From: Demequina capsici | GTDB lineage: Bacteria; Actinomycetota; Actinomycetes; Actinomycetales; Demequinaceae | Assembly: GCF_032102965.1 (NCBI RefSeq) | Contig: NZ_CP134880.1 | Coordinates: 62,001 to 126,000, forward strand | Direction of reading: 5' to 3' | DNA: 64,000 bases | In this document: positions 27,601 to 35,480 of the stretch, in pieces | How positions within the stretch are numbered: the first letter of the stretch is position 1 | Layout of the letters: every line of letters starts with the position of its first letter | Program-made: the position numbers and the translations under genes | The notes under the pieces: model-generated | Seen by the model: only the letters and a program-made list of their open reading frames with translations | What the model was told of the DNA's origin: nothing | Database searches by the model: none

Positions 27601-29173
27601 CCTCGCACCTGAGCAGGCAGCGCCCGCCCCGCGCGCGAACCCCGGCATCGCTGCGGCCTTCGCCGCGGGGATCGCCGCAGCCGACGCCGCGCAGGAGGCG
27701 CCCGTCGTCACGGGACAGTCGCCGCTGATCCAGCAGGGCTTCGGCGTGCCGCAGGCCGCCGAGGAGCAGGCATGGACGGACCCGGGTGCGTTCGAGATCC
27801 CCACGCTTGAGGACGACGAGGAGCCGTTCGTCGGCGTCGAGTCCGTCTCCCTGGTGGACGACGCCGCCCCCGCCGCACCCGAGCTCGCCGCGCAGCAGCC
27901 GTACTGGCAGCAGGAACAGGGGTGGCAGGAGCCCGCCGCGCAGCCGCTCGTCGAGCAGCCGCAGCATGAGGCCGCCGCGTGGGCGCAGGCACCCGAGCAG
28001 CCTGCGGTCGTGCCGCAGGCGCATCCGGCACCGGCCCTTCAGGACCACGCGCAGGCCGCCGTCGAGCAGCCTCAGGCGTACGACGTCCCCGAGGCCCAGC
28101 AGCCCCAGGCGTACGCGCCGCAGCCGGTCGCCGCTCAGGCCGCGTCGCCCGCGGTGGGCTTCGACGACCTCATCCACGCGGACGTCGCGGACGAGGCAGC
28201 GCGTGGAGGCTTCTTCAACCGGCTCTTCGGTCGCGGACGTCGCGACGACGCCCCTCAGCCGACGATCGAGGCCCAGGCACCCGCGCCCAGCTCCCTGAGC
28301 TCGGCGCCCTCGGCCGCATCCGCGCCGGCGGCGCCGTACGGCTCCGCTCCGTCGGCCGCCTCGGCACCGTTCGCCTCGGCGCCCTCGGCCGCGTCCGCGC
28401 CCACGGCAGCGGGCCCGACGGCGTATGCACCCCAGCCGACCGTCGCCCCGTCGTCGTTCGCGCCGAGCCCCGCCCTGGAGCCGGAGCCCCAGCCCCAGCC
28501 GGTGAGCTTCGCCGCGCCGCCGACGCCGGTCCAGCCCGAGCCGTTCCCGCAGCAGCCCGCGGCGTTCGCGCCCGAGCCCACACCGACCGCCCCTGTCGCG
28601 CCCTCGTACACGCCGCCTGCGGCCGTCTTCGCGCCGCAGCCTTCGGCGCCGTCGGCGCAGGAGAGCTTCATGCCCGCGGAGACCGGCGGCAGCTCGTGGT
28701 CGGACGACGTGGTCGCCGTCCAGCAGATGCACCAGACGCCGGCCGAGCCCGCCTTCTACTCCCCCGACCAGCTCGCCCGACCCGTCGGGTGGGAGGCCGC
28801 TGGCGCCAGCGCGCTCGAGGCCGCCGGCAGCGGGCTGGGGTACCGCCCCGTCGTGCAGATCGACCCCGAGCCCGAGTCCGACCAGGTCGAGCGCTCCGAC
28901 GTCACCTCCGCGGTGTTCTCCGAGTTCAGCTCGCTGACCTCTGAGCGGCCCAAGATCCAGAAGACCAAGGCGGGCCTCGTCAAGCGCGAGCCCGTGAAGA
29001 CCGAGGAGGCGCCCCAGCCGCTGTCGGCAGAGGTGACGATCGCGGCAGCGCCGCGCGACGCCGACGCCGTGCGACGCAGGTTCTCCAACTTCTACTCCGG
29101 CACGCAGAGGGCACGCTCCGACGTGGCCGCGTACCAGAGCCAGTCACCCGCGTCCGATCGGGAGCAGGCATGA
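24602..29173 (+). CDS. cvnA: CvnA-type nitrate-sensor-domain histidine kinase of a conservon
   Basis: 1523 residues. TM1 spans about 10-33, a 400-residue exterior nitrate/nitrite-sensing (NIT-type) helical domain follows, then TM2 (about 436-461) and HAMP (about 462-525). The kinase core includes FALDHLATRMRRNSESLL with the putative phospho-His near 580, N-box LFAEILENATVFSDP (about 650-664), IDSGIGMNPEEL (about 682) and LGLFVVGRIARRIGAKV. Residues about 755-1523 are a Pro/Ala/Gln/Glu-rich disordered tail. In Streptomyces, CvnA-D form a membrane-associated switch resembling GPCR/G-protein coupling. GGGAGAAG precedes the ATG. Confidence 0.92.
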   Translation: MLQRMGIRSKMLLTVAVPLLVLLLTGIAIVGFSWLDLSSARNAQAVVTALGDSRTMSDAIEDERYSGVTFLDSLQLGRDKLRGAQEDTNAAYDTVMANLPAGSAEASQLAAEVQTLVGARGSLVPDLRAVSVTSADNALTFPTSSEATQLRINYSNIANAVESLAATDRASVTGTTIYLNGLANSLNAEGLAALQLFTEPPTYLEQFQQALGAVDDAIAALTVSANNIPNRSENQAVLATIATGSALLDQLDGVRGTVESGAGNSSTVLAYYTQIITLGETASLSSTAATANGGLTDRIAAYGQLDVLNEALEYEKIVVQRLIRAGQFGATGDAQLRTLSVRAGLELDRAQGTASAVDTLPAVPEFSSLSVGDTGTNYVSMQTAMLGGLDSSLVAAQSQPWAEVVDLEEARYQPIEDQVWGEIVSNAQSEVQALVTQLLLIIAAVVGAFLVAVLVANAIARRIVNPLRRLTTTATAVRQELPRLVERVAMPGETVDLSEVQIPVESEDEVGRLAEAFNGVNAATLSIAAEQAALRGSISEMFVNVARRDQVLLNRQLASIDEMERSEDDPDTLTKLFALDHLATRMRRNSESLLVLAGIDTGRRLRRPMPLSDVVRTASSEIELYERVQLELDADPQMVGHSALTAAHLFAEILENATVFSDPGSPVIVRTTSRPGGFLVEIIDSGIGMNPEELHNANARVSSNAASEILGAQRLGLFVVGRIARRIGAKVEIASAEGSGTAVTVVLPSALFDDRVQDRPAASRPSSMVADEVIDNPLTGPAEAAGVTRSAAAGATGDSYAPSNFEEGASLSGRGGELPARGAAMPTRGAPAPTAGTPAPAAPTPVAAPQDVQGLIADDAAAAPEGTAIDSATLIAGATAAGLPARRRRAPQQESPAGAEPHGTNVIGLPQRATAEQLSALEGEAGSGFTPMVSAAEVAPQSAEQRAAMFRGFRSSRAVDMPPAAASAVEPADAATEQPMAIPSFEPEDDAFAPSAQSGALAPEQAAPAPRANPGIAAAFAAGIAAADAAQEAPVVTGQSPLIQQGFGVPQAAEEQAWTDPGAFEIPTLEDDEEPFVGVESVSLVDDAAPAAPELAAQQPYWQQEQGWQEPAAQPLVEQPQHEAAAWAQAPEQPAVVPQAHPAPALQDHAQAAVEQPQAYDVPEAQQPQAYAPQPVAAQAASPAVGFDDLIHADVADEAARGGFFNRLFGRGRRDDAPQPTIEAQAPAPSSLSSAPSAASAPAAPYGSAPSAASAPFASAPSAASAPTAAGPTAYAPQPTVAPSSFAPSPALEPEPQPQPVSFAAPPTPVQPEPFPQQPAAFAPEPTPTAPVAPSYTPPAAVFAPQPSAPSAQESFMPAETGGSSWSDDVVAVQQMHQTPAEPAFYSPDQLARPVGWEAAGASALEAAGSGLGYRPVVQIDPEPESDQVERSDVTSAVFSEFSSLTSERPKIQKTKAGLVKREPVKTEEAPQPLSAEVTIAAAPRDADAVRRRFSNFYSGTQRARSDVAAYQSQSPASDREQA

Positions 29174-29234
29174 TCCCGACGACGACCACGAACCAGCTCC
29201 GCCGATGGAGCAGCAACACCACCAAGGAGGAGCA

Positions 29235-29675
29235 GTGACCGAACTGAGTCCCGAGGCCACCAACTTCGGATGGCTGCTGGACAACTTCGTCCAGACGGTG
29301 CCCGGCACGCGCCACACCCTCGTCGTCAGCGCCGATGGCCTGCTGATGGCGATGTCGAAGAACCTCGACCGCACCGGTGGCGACACCCTCGCGGCAGTCG
29401 TCTCCGGCATGGCCTCGCTGACCCGCGGCGCCGCGCGTCAGCTGCAGGCAGGCGAGGTGCGGCAGTCGATCATCGAGATGGATGAGCTGTTCCTGTTCCT
29501 GATGTCCGTGTCCAACGGGTCGGTGCTCGCCGTGGCGGCGGACTCCACGTGCGACGTGGGCCTCGTGGGCTACGAGATGACGCTCCTCGTGACACGCACG
29601 GAGAACGCCCTCACCCCGCAGCTCATCACCGAGATGCGGCAGAACCTTCCCGTCGACGGGCAGCTCCGCGCTTAG
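29235..29675 (+). CDS. cvnB: CvnB-type roadblock/LC7 domain protein
   Basis: 146 residues of roadblock/LC7 fold (FGWLLDNFVQTVPGTRHTLVVSADGLLMAMS, then a helix and LAVAADSTCDVGLVGYEMTLL). In conservons this protein binds CvnA and CvnD and probably acts on the GTPase like the MglB/MglA pair. The GTG start has AAGGAGG 5 bases upstream; a longer in-frame start at 29205 lacks a ribosome site. It lies 61 bases after cvnA and 9 bases before cvnC. Confidence 0.92.
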   Translation: MTELSPEATNFGWLLDNFVQTVPGTRHTLVVSADGLLMAMSKNLDRTGGDTLAAVVSGMASLTRGAARQLQAGEVRQSIIEMDELFLFLMSVSNGSVLAVAADSTCDVGLVGYEMTLLVTRTENALTPQLITEMRQNLPVDGQLRA

Positions 29676-29684
29676 GCGGTTGTC

Positions 29685-30077
29685 ATGACCGACGCTCAGA
29701 CACCTCACGACGACGAGACCTACGCGGTTCGGCCGTACGCGGTCACCGGCGGTCGCGTGCAGGCCGCCGGGAAGACGCTGCCGATGGAGGCGCTCGTCGA
29801 GTCGCTCTCCGACCCTCAGGCTTTGAAGGGGCTCACCCCCGAGAAGAAGACGATCCTGCAGCTCGCTACAGGTCAGTATCAATCCGTGGCGGAGCTCTCC
29901 GCCCACACCCGGCTTCCGCTGGGTGTGGTCAGGGTGCTCGTCACGGATCTTGCGCAAGAAAATCACCTGAAGATCCATACCGGCGGAACGGCCAACGACG
30001 CGAGCACGCATGACGCGGACGGCGGCATTTCCCTGAGTCTCTTGGAGAGTGTCCTCGATGGCATCGCAGCCCTCTAA
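29685..30077 (+). CDS. cvnC: CvnC-type DUF742 protein
   Basis: 130 residues. The N-terminal YAVRPYAVTGGRVQ is the DUF742 hallmark, and the middle part (LATGQYQSVAELSAHTRLPLGVVRVLVTDLAQENHLKIH) looks like a winged helix-turn-helix. It is the third gene of the conservon. Its 3' end overlaps cvnD by 20 bases, giving translational coupling. Confidence 0.92.
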   Translation: MTDAQTPHDDETYAVRPYAVTGGRVQAAGKTLPMEALVESLSDPQALKGLTPEKKTILQLATGQYQSVAELSAHTRLPLGVVRVLVTDLAQENHLKIHTGGTANDASTHDADGGISLSLLESVLDGIAAL

Positions 30078-30660
30078 CGCGCCAGCGGCCACCGCGCCAG
30101 CGCACGTGGCGCCCACCGTCGTCAAGATCGTGATCGCCGGCGGATTCGCCGTCGGCAAGACGACCTTCATCGGCTCCATCTCCGACATCGACCCCCTCAA
30201 CACCGAGGCGGCGATGACCGAGAAGTCGATCGGAGTCGACGACGCCGGTGGCGTCAGCGACCGCAAGACCACCACGACCGTCGCCATGGACTTCGGTCGT
30301 ATCGCCCTTCCCGGAGCCCTCTGGCTCTACCTGTTCGGCACGCCGGGCCAGGACCGCTTCCTCTTCATGTGGGACGACCTGGTGCGTGGCGCGATCGGCG
30401 CCGTCGTCCTGGTCGATACGGAGCGGCTCGACCAGTGCTTCCCCGCCGTCGACTACTTCGAGGGCAAGGGCATCCCGTTCGTCGTCTGCGTCAACTGCTT
30501 CGATGGCGTGGCCCGTCACCAGCTCGAGGACGTGCGCGAGGCGCTCGGAATCAGCGAGGAGACGCCGATCATGTACACCGATGCGCGCGAGAAGGCCGCC
30601 ACGAAGCAGGCCCTGATCGCCGTCGTGCAGCTGGCGATGAAGCGCCTCAAGGGCGCGTGA
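30058..30660 (+). CDS. cvnD: CvnD-type small GTPase
   Basis: 200 residues. The P-loop is GGFAVGKTTF (about 27-36), the switch region contains TTTTVAMDFGRI, the G3-type segment is LFGTPGQDRFLFMWDDL and the guanine-specific site is VNCFDG, in place of canonical NKxD. This matches conservon ATP/GTP-binding proteins related to MglA. TTGGAGA supports initiation either at a GTG (30049) or at this ATG; the ATG matches usual N-termini better. Confidence 0.92.
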   Translation: MASQPSNAPAATAPAHVAPTVVKIVIAGGFAVGKTTFIGSISDIDPLNTEAAMTEKSIGVDDAGGVSDRKTTTTVAMDFGRIALPGALWLYLFGTPGQDRFLFMWDDLVRGAIGAVVLVDTERLDQCFPAVDYFEGKGIPFVVCVNCFDGVARHQLEDVREALGISEETPIMYTDAREKAATKQALIAVVQLAMKRLKGA

Positions 30661-30675
30661 CCCGCATCCTCTGAT

Positions 30676-30728
30676 CACGACACGGCGCCGTGCCTCCTCC
30701 TCGCGTGGGGGCGCGGCGCCGTCGTGTG
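30676..30728 (+). terminator. Hairpin after the conservon operon
   Basis: CACGACACGGCGCC and GGCGCCGTCGTGTG can pair with a small bulge 16 bases after the cvnD stop codon. There is no T-run, which is common for actinobacterial terminators. Confidence 0.55.
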
Positions 30729-30750
30729 CGGGGGCGCTAGCCTTGAGGCT

Positions 30751-31179
30751 GTGATCTACGTCGACGGCACCGCGCTCTGCCGCTTCCTGCCGGGAGTGCG
30801 GTTCTTCGAGGAGTGGAACACGTGGGTGGCGCCGCATGTGCAGGAGGTCGCCACGACCCAGCTGGGCCTGACCGAGCTGCGCCAGGCCGCGGAGCTGTAT
30901 CCGCGCGAGACCAAGGCGAAGGCGTTCGACGTCGTCGAGGTGGTGCGGTCGCGCATGCCGCTGATCCGCTTCTCCGACCAGAACGTCACGGTGTCCACGC
31001 ACGCGGCCGCGGTGCTGAAGCCGTTCGCCGCCCTGCACCTGGGCGCAGCCGCCGCGCACCCCGCCATCGACACGATCGCCACCTACGATGCCGAGCTGGC
31101 GAGGGTGGCGGGTCTGTACGGGTTGAAGGTGGTGAGCCCCGGACTGCCCGAGGGCTGGCAGAATGGCACCGGCGCGTAG
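30751..31179 (+). CDS. PIN-domain protein (VapC-like, no visible antitoxin)
   Basis: 142 residues. The fold starts IYVDGTALCRFL with the first acidic residue at position 4-5, has TQLGLTELRQA with the second acid (Glu near 41), and TIATYDAELARVAGLYGLKVV with the third (Asp near 110), the PIN nuclease pattern. VapC toxins cut tRNA or rRNA. No antitoxin gene overlaps or precedes it, so it is either solitary or regulated elsewhere. TAGCCT lies 7 bases before the GTG and suggests a leaderless mRNA. Confidence 0.75.
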   Translation: MIYVDGTALCRFLPGVRFFEEWNTWVAPHVQEVATTQLGLTELRQAAELYPRETKAKAFDVVEVVRSRMPLIRFSDQNVTVSTHAAAVLKPFAALHLGAAAAHPAIDTIATYDAELARVAGLYGLKVVSPGLPEGWQNGTGA

Positions 31180-31204
31180 CCGGCGGTGGCCGGCAGGCGC
31201 CGAA

Positions 31205-31292
31205 GGAGAGTTGACCGAGCGGCCGAAGGTGACGGTCTTGAAAACCGTTGAGGCGTAACCCGTCTCCGTGGGTTCGAATCCCACACTCTCCG
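31205..31292 (+). tRNA. tRNA-Ser (TGA anticodon)
   Basis: Acceptor stem GGAGAGT/ACTCTCC, anticodon stem ACGGT/ACCGT with loop CTTGAAA (anticodon TGA), a long variable arm as expected for class II tRNA, and T-arm GTGGGTTCGAATCCCAC. CCA is not encoded. It reads serine UCA codons. Confidence 0.97.
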
Positions 31293-31364
31293 CTGCTGTG
31301 AGGCACCGCACGTTGCTCCGCACCTCGCGGGCCGGGTATCCTGGGGCGCCGTACGCAGGTACGA

Positions 31365-31456
31365 GGAGACGTCGCATAGTCAGGCCTAGTGCGCGGTCCT
31401 GCTAAGACCGTGAGGGGCTTAACCCCCCTCCGTGGGTTCAAATCCCACCGTCTCCG
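31365..31456 (+). tRNA. tRNA-Ser (GCT anticodon)
   Basis: Acceptor stem GGAGACG/CGTCTCC, anticodon stem CGGTC/GACCG with loop CTGCTAA (anticodon GCT), a long variable arm and T-arm GTGGGTTCAAATCCCAC. It reads AGC/AGU. It is paired with the tRNA-Ser(TGA) 72 bases upstream. Confidence 0.97.
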
Positions 31457-31461
31457 CCGTC

Positions 31462-31492
31462 GAGGCCCCCGATCCACCGGATCGGGGGCCTC
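31462..31492 (+). terminator. Terminator of the tRNA-Ser pair
   Basis: A perfect 14-bp stem (31462-31475 with 31479-31492) closed by a 3-base loop, starting 5 bases after the tRNA end and followed by TGTC. It also lies downstream of the convergent oxidoreductase gene and may serve both strands. Confidence 0.8.
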
Positions 31493-31517
31493 TGTCATGC
31501 GGGCGGGCGCGGAACGG

Positions 31518-32891
31518 TCAGTGGCCCACGATCACGTCGGCCACCCGCGCGACGGGGGAGGTCCGCGCTCCGCCTCGTGCCTCGACCCTGTCGGCGTACC
31601 GGTAGGCCGCGTACATCCCGCTGACGCCCAGCCAGCGCAGCGGCTCCGGCTCCCACCTGCGCACGCGGTGGTCCACCCAAGGCAGCCGGGTGAGCTCGGT
31701 GTCCCGGCGCAGCACCATGTCCGCGAGGGTGCGACCCGCGAGGTTGGTGGTGGCCACGCCGGTGCCGACGTAGCCGCCGGCCCAGCCCAGGCCCGTCGCG
31801 TCGTCCAGGCCGACCGTGGCCGCCCAGTCCCTGGGCACGCCCAGCACGCCCGACCAGGCGTGCGCCACGGGCACCTCGGACGCGGCGGGGAAGAAGCGGC
31901 GCAGCAGCGCGGTCAGCGCCTGGACCGTGCTCGCCTGGGTGGTGCCGTCGTCGTCCACGCGGGAGCCGAAGCGGTAGGGGACGCCACGACCCCCGAAGGC
32001 GATGCGGTCGTCGGCGGTGCGCTGCGCGTACATGTAGACGTGGGCGAAGTCGCCGAGCGTCTCACGACCCGCCCATCCCACCTGGTCCCAGAACGACTGC
32101 GGGAGCGGGTCGGTGACGATGAGGGAGGAGTTGAGGGGAAGCCAGGTGCGGCGCTCGCCGCGGAGGCGCGCGGTGAAGCCCTCGGTGGCGCGGAGCACGT
32201 GTGCGGCGCGCACGTCGCCGCGACCCGTGCGCGCGAGCCCCGGGAGGATCTCGCGCACGTGGGTGCTCTCGTGGATGACGACTCCCAGCCGTTCGACGGC
32301 CTCGGCGAGGCCCGCCACGAGCTTCGCGGGGTGGATGCGAGCGCAGTGCGGGTGCCACAGGCCCGCCCTGACGCCGTCGACGCCGATCCGTTCGGTCATC
32401 CGCTCCCGCTCCCACAGCTCGACATCGGTGTACGGCCAGGAGGCCTCGCTGGAGTGCTCGGCTCGCAGCCGGGCCTCCTGTGCGGCGTTGAGAGCGATGT
32501 TGACCTCGCCGCCCTTGTGGATGTCGGCCTCGATCCGCTCTGCGCTGGCGACGGCGATGACCTCGTCGACCGTCCTGTTCATCGCGAGCTGCTGCGCGAT
32601 CGCGGCGTCGCGGCCGTGCGAGGCGGCGTAGCGGGCGCGTCCTGCGGTGACGGAGTTCGTGAGCCAGCCGCCGTTGCGACCCGACGCGCCGAAGCCGGCG
32701 AACCGCTGCTCGAGCACCACGATCCGCAGGTCCGGCTGCAGCCTCTTCAGGTAGTAGGCGGTCCACAGCCCGGTGAACCCTGCGCCGACGATGCAGACGT
32801 CGGCGTCCGTGCTCCCAGGGAGCGGCGCGCGTGGGGTGCGAGGCGGCATCGAGGCCCACCAGAACGAGACGTCTCCGTTGTGACCGACCAC
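31518..32891 (-). CDS. FAD-dependent oxidoreductase (DAO family, amine/gamma-glutamylputrescine oxidase-like)
   Basis: 457 residues. The N-terminal FWW-motif followed by DADVCIVGAGFTGLWTAYYLKR is the Rossmann FAD-binding start, with VVLEQRFAGFGASGRNGGWL continuing the DAO pattern seen in PuuB-like and glycine oxidase relatives. The C-terminal FAD contacts are GWAGGYVGTGVATTNLAGR. It probably oxidises an amine or amino acid with release of ammonia and hydrogen peroxide. The GTG start has GGGAG 7 bases upstream. It lies next to a TetR gene but on a probably separate transcript. Confidence 0.85.
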   Translation of the reverse strand: MVGHNGDVSFWWASMPPRTPRAPLPGSTDADVCIVGAGFTGLWTAYYLKRLQPDLRIVVLEQRFAGFGASGRNGGWLTNSVTAGRARYAASHGRDAAIAQQLAMNRTVDEVIAVASAERIEADIHKGGEVNIALNAAQEARLRAEHSSEASWPYTDVELWERERMTERIGVDGVRAGLWHPHCARIHPAKLVAGLAEAVERLGVVIHESTHVREILPGLARTGRGDVRAAHVLRATEGFTARLRGERRTWLPLNSSLIVTDPLPQSFWDQVGWAGRETLGDFAHVYMYAQRTADDRIAFGGRGVPYRFGSRVDDDGTTQASTVQALTALLRRFFPAASEVPVAHAWSGVLGVPRDWAATVGLDDATGLGWAGGYVGTGVATTNLAGRTLADMVLRRDTELTRLPWVDHRVRRWEPEPLRWLGVSGMYAAYRYADRVEARGGARTSPVARVADVIVGH

Positions 32892-32981
32892 CGCTGCTCC
32901 CTCATGTTCTGCTCGACGCGTGCGCTCCGGGGACGTGTGGCGCTGAGGAGAACATCCCATGGTCGTGGTGTCGTGGCGTGA

Positions 32982-33007
32982 AGGCGCGCGCGGGCGGGCG
33001 CGCGCCT
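32982..33007 (-). terminator. GC hairpin after TetR gene
   Basis: AGGCGCGCGC and GCGCGCGCCT form a perfect 10-bp stem with a 6-base loop, 11 bases past the TetR stop (33018). There is no T-run. The rest of the 126-base gap to the oxidoreductase start shows nothing else. Confidence 0.55.
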
Positions 33008-33017
33008 GAGGCGCCGC

Positions 33018-33644
33018 TCACGCGTCGATGGCGAGGGGGTGCAGCACCCAGACGTCGAGGAACGTGCGCACGAGCGCCGCCATGTCGAGAGATCCGCGGT
33101 CCAGCAGCCACTGGACCTGCAGCCCGTCGAGCAGCGCGATGGTCTGGGTCGCGATGTCGACCGGGTCGGCGTGCTCCGCCAGCTCGCCCTCCTCCTCGAG
33201 TTCGCGCAGCGCATCGACCAGCAGGTGCCGCAGCGAGGCGTAGCGCTGCCGGAAGTACTCGTGCCCGGGGTGGTCGGCGGAGGTGGCAGCTGCGGACAGG
33301 GTGGCGAACAGCTCGACCGCGCCCGGCGCCGCGGTGTTCGCCTGCGCGGTCGCCAGGAATCCTTGGAGAAGCGCGCGTCCGTCGCGGGGTCCTTGCGCGA
33401 TCTGCGCGGCACCGAGCTCGTCGCGCCGCCTGAGCGCGTCGACCATGAGCACCCGGAGGTCCGGGTACCTGTCACGGATCGTGGCGGTGGTGGTGCCCGC
33501 GCGTGCCGCGATCGCGTCGAGCGAGCTCGCGCTGATGGAGGTGGTGGCGGCCTCGGCGAGCACGGCGTCGAGCAGCGGCTCGGGTTCCAGCTCGGGTGCG
33601 GAGGGCATCCGTGCGATCGACTCGAGGGTCCAGGTGCCGTCCAT
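33018..33644 (-). CDS. TetR family regulator (paralogue of the regulator at 41.7 kb)
   Basis: 208 residues. The N-terminal helix-turn-helix (ISASSLDAIAARAGTTTATIRDRYPDLRVLMVDALRRRDE) is diverged but recognisable. The ligand domain contains VELFATLSAAATSADHPGHEYFRQRYASLR and ALLDGLQVQWLLDRGSLDM, nearly the same blocks as in the TetR gene after the beta-glucosidase (VELYCTLSAEATTPDHPAHEFFTERY, SLMDGLQVQWLLDRSALDM). It is divergent from the binding-protein gene, so it is the likely repressor of the transport operon. GAGG precedes the ATG. Confidence 0.85.
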   Translation of the reverse strand: MDGTWTLESIARMPSAPELEPEPLLDAVLAEAATTSISASSLDAIAARAGTTTATIRDRYPDLRVLMVDALRRRDELGAAQIAQGPRDGRALLQGFLATAQANTAAPGAVELFATLSAAATSADHPGHEYFRQRYASLRHLLVDALRELEEEGELAEHADPVDIATQTIALLDGLQVQWLLDRGSLDMAALVRTFLDVWVLHPLAIDA

Positions 33645-33755
33645 GAGGTGCCTCCTCGTCGCTCCGTTGCGATCCGTCGACTGTACGCCTCGGTGGTCGA
33701 TGCGTGCCGTGCCGAGCGGTCGTCGGGGGTTCCGGAGCCACCGCGATGAAGTGTC

Positions 33756-33769
33756 ATTCGGTAACGAAT
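33756..33769. promoter_or_regulatory. Palindromic operator ATTCG-GTAA-CGAAT
   Basis: A perfect dyad in the 214-base divergent region between the TetR gene and the binding-protein gene. It shares the core CGGTAACG with a second site at 33802-33812 (GTTACGGTAAC), 48 bases away. Both are good candidates for TetR binding. A TTTAGAGT -10-like box lies just before the second site. Confidence 0.55.
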
Positions 33770-33801
33770 AGATAAATCCCTTGCGGGCACTTGGGTTTAG
33801 A

Positions 33802-33812
33802 GTTACGGTAAC
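33802..33812. promoter_or_regulatory. Second CGGTAACG operator-like site
   Basis: GTTAC-G-GTAAC, a perfect short dyad that repeats the CGGTAACG core of the site at 33756. It overlaps the expected transcription start of the binding-protein operon. Confidence 0.5.
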
Positions 33813-33858
33813 GGAGACCACCCAACGAAGGGTCGGCTCCCCAAGGGAAGGAACAACG

Positions 33859-35403
33859 ATGTTCTCCATCAAGCGCGGGCTCATCGCCACCGCTGTGGTC
33901 TCGACGATCTCGCTGGTCGCCGGTTGCTCTGGAGGATCGGGCACGTCCGACACCACCGCGAGCGGCGACTCGACCTCCAGCACCGGCGGCACGCTCACCA
34001 TCGCCACCAGCACCCCACCCACCAGCATGTCCGCCCAGAACACCGGTTTCGGCTCCGAGTCGCTCTACACCCAGGCGGTCTACGACTCCCTGCTTCGCGC
34101 TGAGCCCGACGGCACCATCTCGCCCAACCTGGCCACCGAGTGGAGCTGGAACAGCGACCGCACCGTCCTCACCATGAAGCTGCGCGACGACGTCACCTTC
34201 ACCGACGGCACCCAGTTCAACGCCGACGTGGCCGCTCAGAACGTCCTCCGCTTCCGCGACGGCACGTCGTCGAACGCCTCCTGGCTCAGCCGCGTGGCCG
34301 ACGCGAAGGCCGTCGACGACTACACGCTCGAGATCGACATGTCCGAGCCCGACCCCTCGCTCGAGTGGTACCTCACCATGAACGCAGGCATGCAGGAGAG
34401 CCCGGCCGCATTCGACAGCCCCGACGTCGAGACGACGCCGATCGGCTCCGGCCCCTACATCCTCGACACCGCCTCGACGGTCGTCGGCACCACGTACGTG
34501 TACGACGCGAACCCCGACTACTGGAACCCCGACGAGCAGTACTACTCGCACCTCGTGCTGAACATCTACTCCGACTCGAGCGCGCTGCTCAACGCGATCC
34601 AGGGCGGTCAGGTCAACGCCGGACTCGTCAGCGACACCACCACGATCCCGCAGATCGAGGCGGCCGGCTTCTCTCTGGTCAGCTCGGAGCTCGACTACCA
34701 GGGCCTGCTGCTGATGGACCGGGACGGCACCCTCGCGCCTGAGCTCTCAGACGTGCGCGTGCGCCAGGCCATCAACATGGCATTCGACCGCGAGGCCCTC
34801 CTCAACGCGTTCGTCTCCGGCTACGGTTCGGTGACGGAGCAGATCTGGCCCGAGAGCTCGTCCAGCTACGACGCGTCGCTCGACACCACGTACTCGTACG
34901 ACCCCGAGGGCGCGAAGGCGCTGCTGGCCGAGGCCGGCTACCCGAACGGCTTCACGCTGCAGATGCCCAGCTCCTCGGCGTTCCCGTCGCAGATCTTCCC
35001 GCTGATCCAGCAGCAGCTCGCGGACATCGGCATCACCGTCGAGTACACCGACCTGCAGATCGGCGACTACATCAACGACATGATCGCGGCGAAGTACCCG
35101 GCGGCGTTCATGCAGCTGCAGGAGGACCCGACCGACTGGCAGATCGCGACCTTCTCGATCACCCCCGAGGCGATCTTCAACCCGTTCCACGTCGAGGACG
35201 CGACAGTGACCGACCTGGTCTCGAAGATCCAGCAGGGTGACACCGCTGCGGGCGCCGAGCTCAACAAGTACGTCGTCGACCAGGCCTGGTTCGCGCCGTT
35301 CTACCGCCTGACGACGAACTTCGCCGTCGACGCGAACACGACCGCCGTCGCCCAGACCGGCAACGTGTACCCCTACATCTGGAACATCAAGCCGGCCGCG
35401 TAG
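33859..35403 (+). CDS. ABC transporter substrate-binding lipoprotein (SBP_bac_5, peptide/glycoside type)
   Basis: 514 residues. Lipoprotein signal ending LVAGC (Cys about 23), then a Ser/Thr/Asp linker and a family-5 binding protein: TLTIATSTPPTSMSAQNTGFGSESLYTQAVYDSLLRAEPDGTISPNLATEWSW-type opening blocks, MKLRDDVTFTDGTQFNADV, and a C-terminal domain. These proteins bind oligopeptides, but some bind cello-oligosaccharides or other glycosides. The linked beta-glucosidase favours a glycoside. GGAAGG lies upstream of the ATG. First gene of a five-gene operon. Confidence 0.92.
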   Translation: MFSIKRGLIATAVVSTISLVAGCSGGSGTSDTTASGDSTSSTGGTLTIATSTPPTSMSAQNTGFGSESLYTQAVYDSLLRAEPDGTISPNLATEWSWNSDRTVLTMKLRDDVTFTDGTQFNADVAAQNVLRFRDGTSSNASWLSRVADAKAVDDYTLEIDMSEPDPSLEWYLTMNAGMQESPAAFDSPDVETTPIGSGPYILDTASTVVGTTYVYDANPDYWNPDEQYYSHLVLNIYSDSSALLNAIQGGQVNAGLVSDTTTIPQIEAAGFSLVSSELDYQGLLLMDRDGTLAPELSDVRVRQAINMAFDREALLNAFVSGYGSVTEQIWPESSSSYDASLDTTYSYDPEGAKALLAEAGYPNGFTLQMPSSSAFPSQIFPLIQQQLADIGITVEYTDLQIGDYINDMIAAKYPAAFMQLQEDPTDWQIATFSITPEAIFNPFHVEDATVTDLVSKIQQGDTAAGAELNKYVVDQAWFAPFYRLTTNFAVDANTTAVAQTGNVYPYIWNIKPAA

Positions 35404-35410
35404 CCGACGA

Positions 35411-35442
35411 GGGTGCCGGCGTCGCATGCGGCGCCGGCACCC
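35411..35442 (+). terminator. Intra-operon hairpin after the binding-protein gene
   Basis: GGGTGCCGGCG pairs perfectly with CGCCGGCACCC across a 10-base loop, 8 bases past the stop codon and 39 bases before the permease start. Such hairpins commonly keep binding-protein mRNA more abundant than permease mRNA by partial termination or 3'-end protection. Confidence 0.65.
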
Positions 35443-35480
35443 CTCCAGCACACTTCACAACCTCGGCAAAGGACCCCCCG

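Noticed and set aside
24512..28732. A 1406-codon minus-strand open frame
   Set aside because: Antisense to cvnA, with Arg/Gly/Leu low-complexity translation and no motif.
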